The position numbers were made by a program, and so were the translations under genes. From NCBI GenBank assembly GCA_035041965.1, contig JAPYMA010000456.1, forward strand, positions 1 to 64,000: 64,000 nt of DNA, given 5' to 3'. The stretch's first letter is position 1, and each line of letters starts with the position of its first letter. Below the pieces are notes generated by a model, which was not told the origin of the DNA, searched no databases, and saw only the letters and a program-made list of their open reading frames with translations. The DNA is from Anisakis pegreffii (lineage: Eukaryota > Nematoda > Chromadorea > Rhabditida > Anisakidae). Of this stretch, positions 1 to 10,772 are shown piece by piece.

Positions 1-380
1 AAATACCTCTTCAGAAATCTAGGACTTTGTCTGCGCTATATCTTGCGTTGCATCAGTCGTTGCATAATCAGAGCATTAGCGAACTGTAGGTATATCATGC
101 AGTGACTTTAATTTCGCAGTTTTTCCATCCTCTGTTCCCATTAACAATCGGTAGTAGAACATTGGGGAGAATTGTCGAAGTCAAGGATCAAAATGAGACA
201 ACATATTTAATTGAATGTTGAAAATAAAAAGTGAAAGGTGATTTCGATCCTTGCGATTTCATAGCAGTTTTATTTTGAGGATACATCTCGCGGATAATTA
301 AAGGGCCTTATTTTGGAATCTTCAGAGAAATGAGAGCGTTTTAACTGCGAAGAACCAACGTTTACGAAGCATTCTAGGAA

Positions 381-572
381 TGATTAGTCACGCCCATGCT
401 TAAGGGAAGCAAAGGGAGTAGAACGTCCGGTGTTAAATGGCTACGGTAACCAGCCACGCCCACAGTTAATGCATCTAACATGATTAGTGCCTCCGGAGCT
501 AAGTGACTACGGTAACGAGCCACGCCCACAGCTAACGCAACCAATGGGAGCAGTACCTCCGGGATTAAATGA
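381..572 (+). repeat. GC-rich dispersed repeat array A
   Basis: About 2.4 tandem copies of a unit of roughly 65 bp. Each copy carries a block like CTACGGTAAC-(c/g)-AGCCACGCCCAC and a block like CCTCCGG followed by a ttaaatgac-type stretch. It is clearly richer in G and C than its surroundings. The same blocks recur at 3022-3258, partly inverted, so this is a dispersed repeat family and not a single-copy sequence. No open frame is conserved across the copies. Confidence 0.7.
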
Positions 573-1462
573 CTTCATCAAGTTGTCCACTAATAGTATC
601 ACTCTGTAATAATAAATGATCGATGTAATTCTCATCAGTCTCAAATCTAATCAGTTCATATTTATGAAACCAGCCTCCTTCTAAACAAGACTGAAACCAA
701 CCGATTTATTATAATATTTGGAAGGGTATTCGCTCATTTCCTCGCTATTTTCAAATCTGCAATTCCCCATTCCAGTTTACATCGTTCTTGCGTGGTTATA
801 TTCACGAATTACTTCACTCAGTAGTTGTTTGATAGAAAGAAGGACGATCATGTAAAACCAGAAGCGCTGTACAGATACTTTACATGATTTTGATACGAAA
901 CCTCTCCCAAGCCGTCCGAGGAGAAGCGGAGGTTTCTTCGATGTTACATGATCTACACCAAGAAAATCGAGCAAAAGCCAGAGACGGCAGCTTTTTCTGT
1001 GCATATTTCTAATTATCAAACACTGATGTTATTTCAAGCTTATTGACCTCACTGTGGGATTCACCCTAGCATGCACTAAACATCATACTATAAATGCTCT
1101 ATTCATTGTTGCTTCTCCATTCCTAATCTGTGCTAAACGACGTTTGAAGAATTGTCTCTCATAAACTGTTTCCTTTCAAGAGAATCTATGGGGGGAGGGG
1201 GGTTGGATGCGATTAAAAAAATTAATTTCATCTAATTGGGTAAGGGATGCTTACAGTTTCATCAAGTCCAAGTCCCTACCTCTGGCTCAGGAGATAAGCG
1301 GGTAATGACGTGCCGCATCTCTCCCTCGCCCTACCCAAAAGAAAAAAACAGCATATACATATGTTCTCAAAAAATACAATTATATCGCATCAGTAATGAA
1401 AAAGAATGAGGAATCACAATCACAAGAATTTTAACTTCAGTTATGCAATCAATCTTGAACTG

Positions 1463-1616
1463 ACCTGGACGCTTCGATGCGCCATCCACTGTTTCGTCCT
1501 ATGTTTTGGAGCGATTGAGCACTTTTGAAGTTCTGAGAGCAGGTGATGAACTGATAATTGATACACTGAAATCGCTCGGCCGTACCGTTGAAGTGAGAAC
1601 ATTCATTGTACAATCA
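1463..1616. other. Unassigned coding-like island
   Basis: A GC-richer island in AT-rich sequence. On the plus strand an open frame of about 50 codons runs from just after a TGA at 1460-1462 to a TAG, with protein-like composition (including GDELIIDTLKSLGR) and a donor-like GAA/GTGAGA near its end. It has no ATG and no acceptor after the upstream stop. On the minus strand the same island has a TTTCAG acceptor and a CAG/GTCAGT donor bounding an open stretch. I cannot decide the strand and recognise no family. It may be an isolated exon or a pseudogene fragment. Confidence 0.3.
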
Positions 1617-2723
1617 AACATCACGTAGACCATTGTTGTCGTCATTCGTACCAAATTTTATAAACCTTCTCGCGGAGCGCTTTTTCTATTTGATCGAGCG
1701 AAATGAAAATCCTGAAAACCGCCAGTACACGAAAATGCATGAACGAATGAAATGCGCAAATAAGAAAATCACTAAAGGAAAAATCTGAATTTGAAATACA
1801 CCGAAATTCATTTTAGGAGCTATTGGTAATTGAGAAATAATTGTTCACCATTAATAAGGTCGTTGATCCTTGACAATAAGCAGAACCCAACGACGTGAAT
1901 TGCATGGTTGAACGCGACGAACCTCGCATACAAATAACGTAAACAAACTGATTCAACTACACACCGTGCAACGCATAAAACAGTATTGAAAGTGGTTTGA
2001 ACGAATGTATCGAGAATATGATCAACTGAAACACAGAACAATGTGTGCAACTGATATTGATCAAAATCATGCAGAAAGAAAACAATCAGAATGCACCAAC
2101 ACCCGTACACAACGATGAGAATTGCGTTTTGATCTGTCGTGACACATTGGTACGCAATAAAAAACTAAACCTATCCTCCAGCAAAATGGTTGGATTCTCA
2201 TGCTTTCAGAAAGACATGCACGTTTCTCGCTGATTTCCTAGTTCCCTGATAGACAGGTAACTTTGAATTTGAAGATTTGGTTTGATTTGAAGCATTGAAG
2301 CATCAAGCATTTGATTTCAAGCAAGCATCAAGCATTCAAATCCTAAATTTGAAGCAATAAGCTAGCCATATTCCAACGATAACGGTAAAACGGATGTTCG
2401 CTTATCGGTCAGATTCAGCGGCGAAATGTTGCGCATTTCCCATGGGGATCTTCAGCATGTGTTTTATCGCTCATTATGAAGACCCTTCACATCAATGATT
2501 CATTCCGTAATGAAAAAATCCATCATATGTGTTGAACGATAGCAGAAGTTGTGTTTCTGTTGTTCGTTTGAGGAAATTTGCAATAATTCGATCTGTTGGG
2601 GGAAAGGAATAGATCAATTTTTCGATGAAATGAATAGAACAATCAAATTTGCAGATGTTTCGACGAAGTGAATAGTCTGCAACTCGAGAACGTATTCAAA
2701 AGTTAATAAATAACTTGCATCCT

Positions 2724-2814
2724 GAAAATAAAACAGTTTTATTTTTACCGTGAATAAAAACAGTTTTATTGTTATCTTGAATAAAAACAGTTTAATTTTT
2801 ATCTTGAATAAAAC
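2724..2814. repeat. 27-bp tandem repeat
   Basis: About 3.4 copies of a 27-28 bp unit of the form gaataaaaacagttttattgttatctt. The second and third copies begin at 2752 and 2779 and the last, truncated copy at 2806. Copies differ at a few positions. It lies directly beside the hairpin at 2840-2877. Confidence 0.8.
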
Positions 2815-2839
2815 TGATGATTGGCTGATCAGAAAGAAG

Positions 2840-2877
2840 AACAGCAGATAAATCTGCTTTCTGATTTATCTGCTGTT
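2840..2877. repeat. Perfect 15-bp hairpin
   Basis: The arm aacagcagataaatc (2840-2854) is the exact reverse complement of gatttatctgctgtt (2863-2877), around an 8-nt loop. There is no adjoining T-tract or gene end that would suggest a function. It is probably part of the same repeat unit as the adjacent 27-bp array. Confidence 0.75.
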
Positions 2878-3021
2878 TTACTTTCTATTCCTTTTACTGC
2901 ATATGATTAGCAACTTTTCAAAAGCCTTATTAAATACTCTCAATATCGCTGATTAATATTCCAATACGCTGAGAAACCTGATCATGAGAGCAGGATGCGA
3001 GCTTCACTAACCGTTATAATT

Positions 3022-3258
3022 TGTGGGCGCGGCTAATTACTAGGGTCATTCAACCCCGGAGGTGTAGTAGTACCTATGGGCTGGCTTAACTACGGTAACT
3101 AGCCACGCCCACAGATTACGGTAGTACGCCATGCCCACGTTTAGGCGACGCCCGCATGTTAGTTGTACCTACGAGCTGCCTTGACTACGGTGGCTAGCCA
3201 CATCCACAAATTACGGTAGTACACCATACCCACGTTTAGACCAAGCCTACATTTTAGA
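3022..3258 (+). repeat. GC-rich dispersed repeat array B
   Basis: Two tandem copies of a unit of about 95 bp. Each has a block like CTACGGT(a/g)(a/g)CTAGCCAC, then ATTACGGTAGTAC and CCCACGTTTAG. They are preceded by an inverted half-unit starting GTGGGCGCGGCTAATTA. The shared blocks (AGCCACGCCCAC, CTACGGTAAC, CCTCCGG in reverse) tie it to the array at 381-572. The second copy is more diverged, with several C-to-T-like changes. Confidence 0.65.
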
Positions 3259-5848
3259 AAGATGTCTATTTCTCTCGATTCTCCAGGTTCTCTAGCTATA
3301 AGAGCGATTGTAAGAGCTCGGAAAAGAATAAAACTCTGTTAAAATGATATTTAGTGAGAAATGGATACTTTTTTCAAGGAACTTGTTTTGAGCGAATTTG
3401 CGAAGGATAATAATTAAGTGAAAATGATGGACATCGATCCCCATTATAGGAATGAACCTCGGATGACTCGATTGCATTTATTCAATGAGGAAGAACGAGC
3501 ATTCAATGGGTAGTGTAAACTCCTTTGTGAGCACATGAAAGGCGATAAGAATGAACACACAATGAAGCATGTGAAAAAGTGCATGAAAGCATAGCTGGAA
3601 GGCGAAAACAAAAGATGTGTACCGACTGATAAATAAACTGACTGGATGAGATGTTCTAAGTTGGATAAAAATATCATTATTGTTGTTGTTTTTGTTGCGT
3701 GAGATATTTGCAGATGTTTGGATGACGAGATGGATTCATGGGTATACAGCCAAGAAAGCGTTGCGGTGCATGACATGCTCGAAAATAAGACACGGCATAG
3801 AGCTTGAACCTATGTGCCACTCTAAAAGGCATTCATTCATGTACGTATGCTGTATTATATTTCCATGGAACATCCTCTTTCTCAGTTACATCATTTACAT
3901 TTTTGTCTCACATTCATTTATCCACTTCTTTGATGTGAATTGATTCGTCGTGTATCTGAAATTCCATCCAATTGTTGTCATCAGTTTAACAAAGTGCTAA
4001 CATGGGCTGCTGCATTAAATGCTGCACTATAATATCTCGTGTGACTTATATTCTTTTCGAGACTGATTATTGTTCATTCTTATTTATCGCTTATTACACG
4101 ATTTTGTCGTGTTGCGTTTGGGCGAAAGGGTAGGATTATGAAATGGTGATAAGAGAATATTGAGTATGTTGTTGACTACGAAATGATCTTGAAACTAACA
4201 ACGAAATTTTTTTTGAGTTATAATGGAGCTTTGAGACTTTTGCAAGTCAAAATTTTTCATTTGAGAATTATGTTAATGTTATTATGTTAATGAAATGAAT
4301 ACGGCAGGCTGTTTTGTTTCGATTCAATTACCTCTGGAAAGGTCATATTTTGGAAAGGGAGACTTTGAAATACAATTATATTAGCATGTTTTATCGAAAA
4401 TTATGATCTGCTTTATCAGTTTTACTTTCAACAGATTCAATTTTTCGAATGAAATTCCTTTGATTCGGCAGACCAGTGATTTTGCATCAGTTCTGCTTGA
4501 GGCACAGAAAACTTGAATAAAAGTGTTTCACTTTGACGTTTAAGAAACTTTACGATTCCGTCAATATTCCAACTATATCCAGAGAACTGCTTACTATTGT
4601 GAGTCATGATGAAATTTCATAATGAATTACGTCTGTCGTTGTATTTTCTAAAAATAAACGATCTTTGTCATAGTTTTCTATTTGTTCGGACATTAAGTGC
4701 AGAAATAATAAGATCACATGCGATTGATTGTGTGCTGCGTGTGCATGCGAACAATGACAAAAATTGTGTCCTTTTGAAATCAATTTTCGTGTTCGGTTCT
4801 TTTGTATGGTCGGATTTGACCTTGATCATGATATGTTACTCGGCAAGGTTTTAAATACTACCCTTATTCTCAGCCTGCATGCATGTGACTTGCTTGGAAT
4901 CATTAATCGAAGATGTTGATGATCACGAACGAATGTGGTGAATTCGATTCGTTTCAAATCGTTGATTTTTGACTATGCATGATCATCGTGAGATGGTGAT
5001 GACTCATGTTGTGAACAATTTTGAAATTCCTCTCGCTGCTTTTGAATTCTGCAAAAAAAAAAAAACCCTGCGATGTGCTCTTTTCCACATTTCCTTTTCG
5101 TTTGCATGCATAAACGATGCGAGGCGTCGTACATGATCTGTGTGCGTGATTCGTAAGCGATATGACTATTCAATTTGTGCATGTGCTATCGTGACTGGGC
5201 ATTGCCGAATTGCTATCGTATGAGGCAACATTTTGTGCGAATTTGCCTTCACACGAAACACTTTAGTGCTGTTTTTATGACTTTTATTTCATAGACTCTT
5301 TTCGGTTTCAATCGCCCTTTAATGCATTCCTACGCTCAATGCTGAATTCCCTGCTTCTAGTCTGTGTTGATTTCCGTTTTGATAAGGGAGGGTATGATTG
5401 GCGTGTTTGAAAGTTGCTTCTTTAACGGTTAAGCTGTCAACAACTGGTCGTCGGTTCTAGTTGTTGACAGTTCCAGTTGAAAATACAGGGGAACACATAT
5501 GATCGTCATGATCACCGCCTACTTTTGTGGGAAATTTGTGATTTCATTTTGGGTTTTTCCATCTTCCGGAGAAAAATTAACTGAAAATTTGAAAAGGGTG
5601 ATGAGAATACAATTCAGTGATTAACGAGTTTTTAATTGGTGGGCGTTTCAACGAATGATTCCTTTTCACTTTCAGTGATTCGATGTTTTACAATTCAACT
5701 TCGTAAATTTTAGCCGATCATTTGGGAATAAACGGAATTCCTCTCATTATCGTTAATTCGTTAGATTTTCGCGTATTGTTTCAAAATCAACTCCATTTGC
5801 AATCGACAAAATATAATGTTTATGCCTCGTAATGAGTTGGATTTGTTG

Positions 5849-5850
5849 AA

Positions 5851-5881
<31 letters not shown>

Positions 5882-5883
5882 AT
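5849..5883. repeat. (AAAT)n microsatellite
   Basis: An uninterrupted run of about nine aaat/ataa units. It opens long frames on the reverse strand that encode a repeating YLFI pattern, which should not be read as protein. Confidence 0.95.
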
Positions 5884-8756
5884 GGAACACATCGAGTAAT
5901 CGAACCCAGAACACGTGATGCCATAGATAAACATTCTGTTGAAAACAAATATCATTGCTGTTTCTTTTTTTGCTTTCCGCAATCACCTTATCATTTGCTT
6001 TTGTTTTCGAAGGAAGTACGGAATTATATTATTGTGAGCGATTTTCCATAGCGTCTCAATGATAACAATGGTAAACAGTGATATTCTTTGCTTGATACAG
6101 TTATATTTTTGCACTTTTAGTGGTATCAGTCAGCCGTAAAAGCTGATTTCGAAACAAAAGTTGTTGATAGGATATTCATATGATGATGATGCATTACTGT
6201 TGTGTGCTTGTTACACGGCACATCTGTTATTTAACATTTTCAGTTTATTTATGTAAATTCATCGTTCTTTATTTACGTAAGCGAACGTCAGTCGCGTGAC
6301 TGTTGTTCATTGCCTTTATATAGCCATATGATTGTAATCATATCCTAACAACAGAAGTCACATTGTCGGTTTATGAAGTGAATTTGGACAGATGAACAGT
6401 TACGTTGAATCAGTCGGTCATATTTGCGTGGATCTACAACAATTACCCTAATCCTTTATTAGCACTCCTATGACTAACCATATTCGTTCGACTATTACCA
6501 GTTGCACTTATGTTGCTTACTCACTGGATTACTGCTGCTCAATGCAGCAAATACTCGTTGCATTTTATAGCTATTCATTGCTGTTGGGTATTTTCATTTA
6601 GTTACCAATTATGCTATTGGTTGGCACGAAAACGCATCGATTCTCATCGCACTCTTTCTTCAATTGAACCTATTCTCGTGCGCATTCGTTATGATCATTT
6701 CTCAAGATGTCAAGAAAGTTATTTATTATGTAATACACAAACATGAATGATTCGTGGTTATGCCTTTTTCTTCTAATATCTTATTCAAGAATTCATTGCA
6801 AACGAATGTTGTTTTCCATTTTGACGATTGTGTCACAATCAAATTCATTTCGAATACAGTGTAATGCGTATGGCAAGTACGCCGTCGCCACTAAATGATG
6901 ATGAAATCGTCACATGGAAGTGAGTTATGAGTCATTCGATTCACTTGCTCATCAGCGATTAGAAACCTTTTAAGGTGTACATATTCGGAATGTCGCGTAG
7001 ATTTTCAGTTAGCATATCAACTCATTCTTTTCAATGTCAGCCGAAATGCGTCACAGAGAGAAATCCGTTTCAAAAATTAGAGATATTACTGGATAAAGAT
7101 AACCAGCAATGTAGTAAATGCTCAACATTATTGTCCTTGTTCCGGAGAACTATGGTTTCCGATTTCATCATGTTCAAAAGTGATTCCATATCTCGAAAAC
7201 GTCCAGTTCGCAGCATTCTCCAACTGATCAACTGATCGACACGTATGGGTTTTGATCAGTGGAAAATCAATAGAATTCTGATTGAGATTGTTTGTCGACA
7301 TTATTCATTGAGTGTGTTAAGCAGTCGACATATTTTTGTGTTTATGCATTCGCGTATCGCAGTGTTCGTTGCATAACCCGTCAATTCACAGATTTATGAA
7401 ATGCGATTAAATGAACAATTGTGAGCTAATCTCTAATTCAGTCCAGATTCCAGTATGGAGTCATACGTTCTGGTCAGAGACTATTTTGAGTTCATGAAAT
7501 TCGCGTTCGAATTCGAATTTTTCGCTCAAATCGATGTCCAAAAACGTTAAAATTTCGTCATTTCCAATTTCTGTTCGAACGTTCACATCTCTTAGCTCAT
7601 TCATATACTATGAAATCGATTGCATTCAGCGTTGTTTCGTTAGTTGTTAGTTATCCGTCCTTTCACAATCGCTCGTAAATCCTCGTATTAAGAGTTTTGC
7701 GTAGATTGTATTCAGGTCGTTCGATTTGCATAATTGTCAAGTTTTATACAACTCGCAGTATTTTTCATTTGATCGAAGACAATTCCCTATGTTCTGTATC
7801 CGTTTCGTGCTGGCTGTTCGATTCCAAATTGCAGTCAATCAAATAATTATAGAATAAACCCTTAAATTCATCTCCTTTTCTATATTCAGCTCTAAATCCG
7901 ATACGATCACCTTTATCGTCTATAAAGAGCATACAGAAAGATACACGAGTGAACGGACGGTTCCTGGGATATGCAAGATTTTTAGGAAGTTCTCAATGGA
8001 ATAAAACGTTTCTTTCGACCAAGATACTCAGTTCAATCTCTTGGAGATATTTTATCTTAATAGATAGAACAGTGCGAAAAGAGCTGACCAAATGAGGAAA
8101 AAATTTTGAGTGGTATTCGTTTGTTTGCGACGAAGAAATGAAATTTATGTAGATTGAATTTGGATGAAAATGAGTCACGGTGATTAGTCGTTTTACATAT
8201 GTGTGCGATAATGGTGTTGATGAGGTCTGCTTTCTTTGTTTGCTGTTGGTTCGATTCAATTTGATTTGTTCTCATAGTGGAACCAATGAATAATATAACT
8301 CCAAAAAATGTTCATAATTCATAAACGAACATCTGCGATCCATATTCGTCATTCTTTCATTGATATTGATCACACTGGATTGTATTAACAAGTGCAATAT
8401 AATAGACAATGATGTATAAATAGCATGAATATTATATGATACAGTCAGTTCATTTTGGCTCTGTTCGAGTGGAATAACTGCAATACGAATTGCGTCTGAA
8501 GTAGGGATTGTCTCCTGATGATGTTCTTGTGTGTTTATAGAAATAATGCTCATATCAAATAGCGATTCATTTACTACATCCAGTCTGGCTTTAGCCAAGA
8601 TCCATCTCACTTCAAGCCAATAATACGAATGCGCATATGGCATTGCAAAGCAATTCGTAGCGCACTCGCTATTTCTTATTACGATTTGTAAAATGTCGTG
8701 AAGTTTGAGGTGCTTCTATTGCGTTCGGCTGAAAAACGACCAAATAATTCAACCAA

Positions 8757-10272
8757 ATGGCATCCGAGGGACCAAAATCACCAACTCTAGCCGAGTTACC
8801 GAAGATTCCCACTGAGATAGCAGAAGGCGTTACGAAAGGACTTGATTTGAAGCATGTTGAGACACAAGAAAAGAATTATCTACCGTCATCGAAAGGTTGG
8901 TTCCTGTCTGGAATGAGTGTTCTCTTCAATGAAGTCGTCCTTGAGTTGTTCACATTTTCAAGTACCAACGTACTTTTCACTATGCGCAAACTTCTGATGT
9001 GTTGCAATTTTGTTCGTTAGTGCGAACAATAAACGATCATTGAGTCCAAATCGAAATTCACGAAAATGCAAACTGGCATTTATAAACAATCCGCATATTG
9101 TTTCACCCAAAGTTTTGGATGAAACCAACTCCTATCAATTGGCTTTTATGTTGACAAATACTTCTAATCTTCGAACGAAACCAAACAATCTGTCACTCAA
9201 TTAATGAAGAAATCGTTCGCGTTTCAGATGTTTACAGTGAGAAGGTTGATGCTGAGTTGAAAGAAGAGATCAAATCGCCAAAACTCAAACTTAAACATGC
9301 TGATACAATCGAGAAGAACGTTCTTCCAACACCAGAAGGTTGAACATTGAAGAGTTGAATTTATCGGTGCTTGTGTTCGTTCGGTTGGTGGATATGCGAT
9401 AAAATCTGCTGTGCAATTGCGTTTTGTTTTCGCGCAATTGTTGGTTCCGTAATACAACTCCTGACTTTTCGAGGAGATTGGACGATGCTTGAGTTGACGA
9501 TGCTATGAAAACGCTGTTCTATGAATGTCAGCTTAAGCTGTGAGATAGTTAGATGCATAAAGCATATCACATTCTCTTTGGTTCGTATTTGTTGATGATG
9601 TAGCTGAATTGAAGATGTACAACGTGAGAAGGTAGAGGAAGAAATGAAGAGCGGAATCAAGAACTTCAACACACAGATGCTTCGTTCAGTGAGTACCGAG
9701 GAGAAATATGTTCTGCCTTCTTCGGAGGGTAATTTTTGAATAAATTTTGTGATGGTATCCCTCGATTAAATGATATTGAGCATATTAAATGACACTTTAA
9801 ATGATATTGAGTGATTCACTCCTTGTAATTCTTTCGTATATCAAAACTTTTCTAAAAATTCATCGATTCTATGAGTTCAATACCCAATTGTATATGATTG
9901 CATATTGAAGATATCGCACGTGAAAAAGTACCTCATCTTATCTCGAGTTTCGATTCTGATACACTCAAGCATGTCGAACCAACAGTCAAGACCGCCTTGC
10001 CGACTGCAGATGGTGAGGACTTCGTAATTCATTCATAAATCTAGAAAAGAGATTCCCTAGCGTTGATGAATTCGAAAAACGTATGCGATTCGGATTGAAG
10101 AGAGTTTTTTTTTTGTTTGATAAACTTGAAACTGATGAATGTTTGAGAAATGTAAAAAATTTTAGAATTCGTTCGTGATCAAGTCAAGCATATGGTTGCG
10201 AAATTCGATCATGGCGATTTGAAGCATGTCGAGACGGCTGTAAAACAATCTGTTGAAGGTATTTATGAGTAG
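8757..10272 (+). CDS. tth-1: Five-repeat beta-thymosin, actin-monomer-binding protein
   Basis: Multi-repeat beta-thymosin (WH2-like) protein expected to bind actin monomers in the cytoplasm. Five exons: 8757-8895, 9228-9338, 9615-9728, 9911-10012 and 10166-10272 (stop TAG 10270-10272), giving 190 residues. Every intron is phase 1, and each exon encodes one repeat. The family core motif (LKKTET type) reads LKHVET, LKHADT, LRSVST, LKHVEP and LKHVET in repeats 1 to 5, so repeat 3 is the most degenerate. Exons 2 to 5 begin with D/E followed by a helix such as DVYSEKV, DVQREKV, DIAREKV or EFVRDQV. As I recall the C. elegans orthologue has four repeats and about 150 residues, so one repeat is extra here. 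The ATG at 8757 opens the first repeat exon. Exons 3 and 4 use TTGAAG acceptors in place of TTTCAG. Confidence 0.9.
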
Positions 10273-10286
10273 TTTTGACTATTATG

Positions 10287-10367
10287 TACCATTCAATTTG
10301 TGCAAAATATGGAATGAATAATTTGAAGCACTTTGTTGAAACTAGAAGAATGTATCTCTCTTCTTCA
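10287..10367 (+). pseudogene. Decayed sixth thymosin repeat (relic exon)
   Basis: Beginning 15 nt after the thymosin stop, an open frame reads YHSICAKYGMNNLKHFVET and then a tail RRMYLSSS. Compare the fifth repeat, HMVAKFDHGDLKHVET, and the first repeat's tail after LKHVET, QEKNYLPSS. The relic has two single-residue insertions (C and F) and no acceptor before it. The fifth exon ends in G/GTATTT, the same phase-1 boundary as exons 1 to 4, but is read through to a stop 11 nt later. I infer that an ancestral sixth exon was lost when this donor stopped being used. It may be transcribed as 3' UTR. Confidence 0.5.
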
Positions 10368-10747
10368 ATGATATTTTTTACGGTTTTTGTGATGCTTTTT
10401 GAAGAAACATTAATGAATAAGCTGATAAACATCATCACAAGCGCAATAACAGCCGTAATTCATTTTTTGCAGTAATTTCGGACGGTCATTGAACACTTGA
10501 GATTACGACAGTTGAACAAATGTGCAATTATGACTTTGTTTTGCGACGATTATGCTTGACAAATGTATTGATTATGGTGTTTATTTGTCAAAATGTTTGA
10601 ATGACGATCGTATTTTTATTGATAATATTCAGCTAATTTGCACTGCATTATGTGTATTTTGTATGTGCGATTTCGTTTGTTCACTTTTCAACTGAATGAA
10701 GTTACTCTTTAAATGTTTAAACGTAATCTTCACTTGATGCTTTATAA

Positions 10748-10753
10748 AATAAA
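10748..10753 (+). terminator. Polyadenylation signal for the thymosin gene
   Basis: Canonical AATAAA about 475 nt downstream of the thymosin stop, in AT-rich sequence with no closer exact match noticed on this strand. This gives a 3' UTR of roughly 500 nt that would include the repeat relic. Confidence 0.45.
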
Positions 10754-10772
10754 CTTTTTGCAAATAAGCAGC

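Larger units (their letters stand above)
1..8756. other. Mostly non-coding 5' flank
   Basis: No recognisable gene was found in this stretch. Its open frames are short, lack splice-consistent neighbours and resemble no family I know. It contains two GC-rich repeat arrays, a short tandem array with a hairpin, a tetranucleotide microsatellite and one coding-like island near 1463-1616, each listed separately. The last few hundred bases are presumably promoter and 5' UTR of the thymosin gene, but no promoter motif stands out. Confidence 0.6.

Noticed and set aside
1190..1211. G-rich run as a G-quadruplex
   Set aside because: Only two long G runs and a GG follow; the pattern is too short for a confident four-run quadruplex.
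5895..5925. Reverse-strand GGTTCGATTAC resembling a tRNA B box
   Set aside because: No upstream A box or cloverleaf at a suitable distance.
8272..8643. 123-codon minus-strand frame just upstream of the thymosin gene
   Set aside because: Length is within chance expectation for 64 kb of this composition, there are no splice signals linking it to anything, and no family resemblance.
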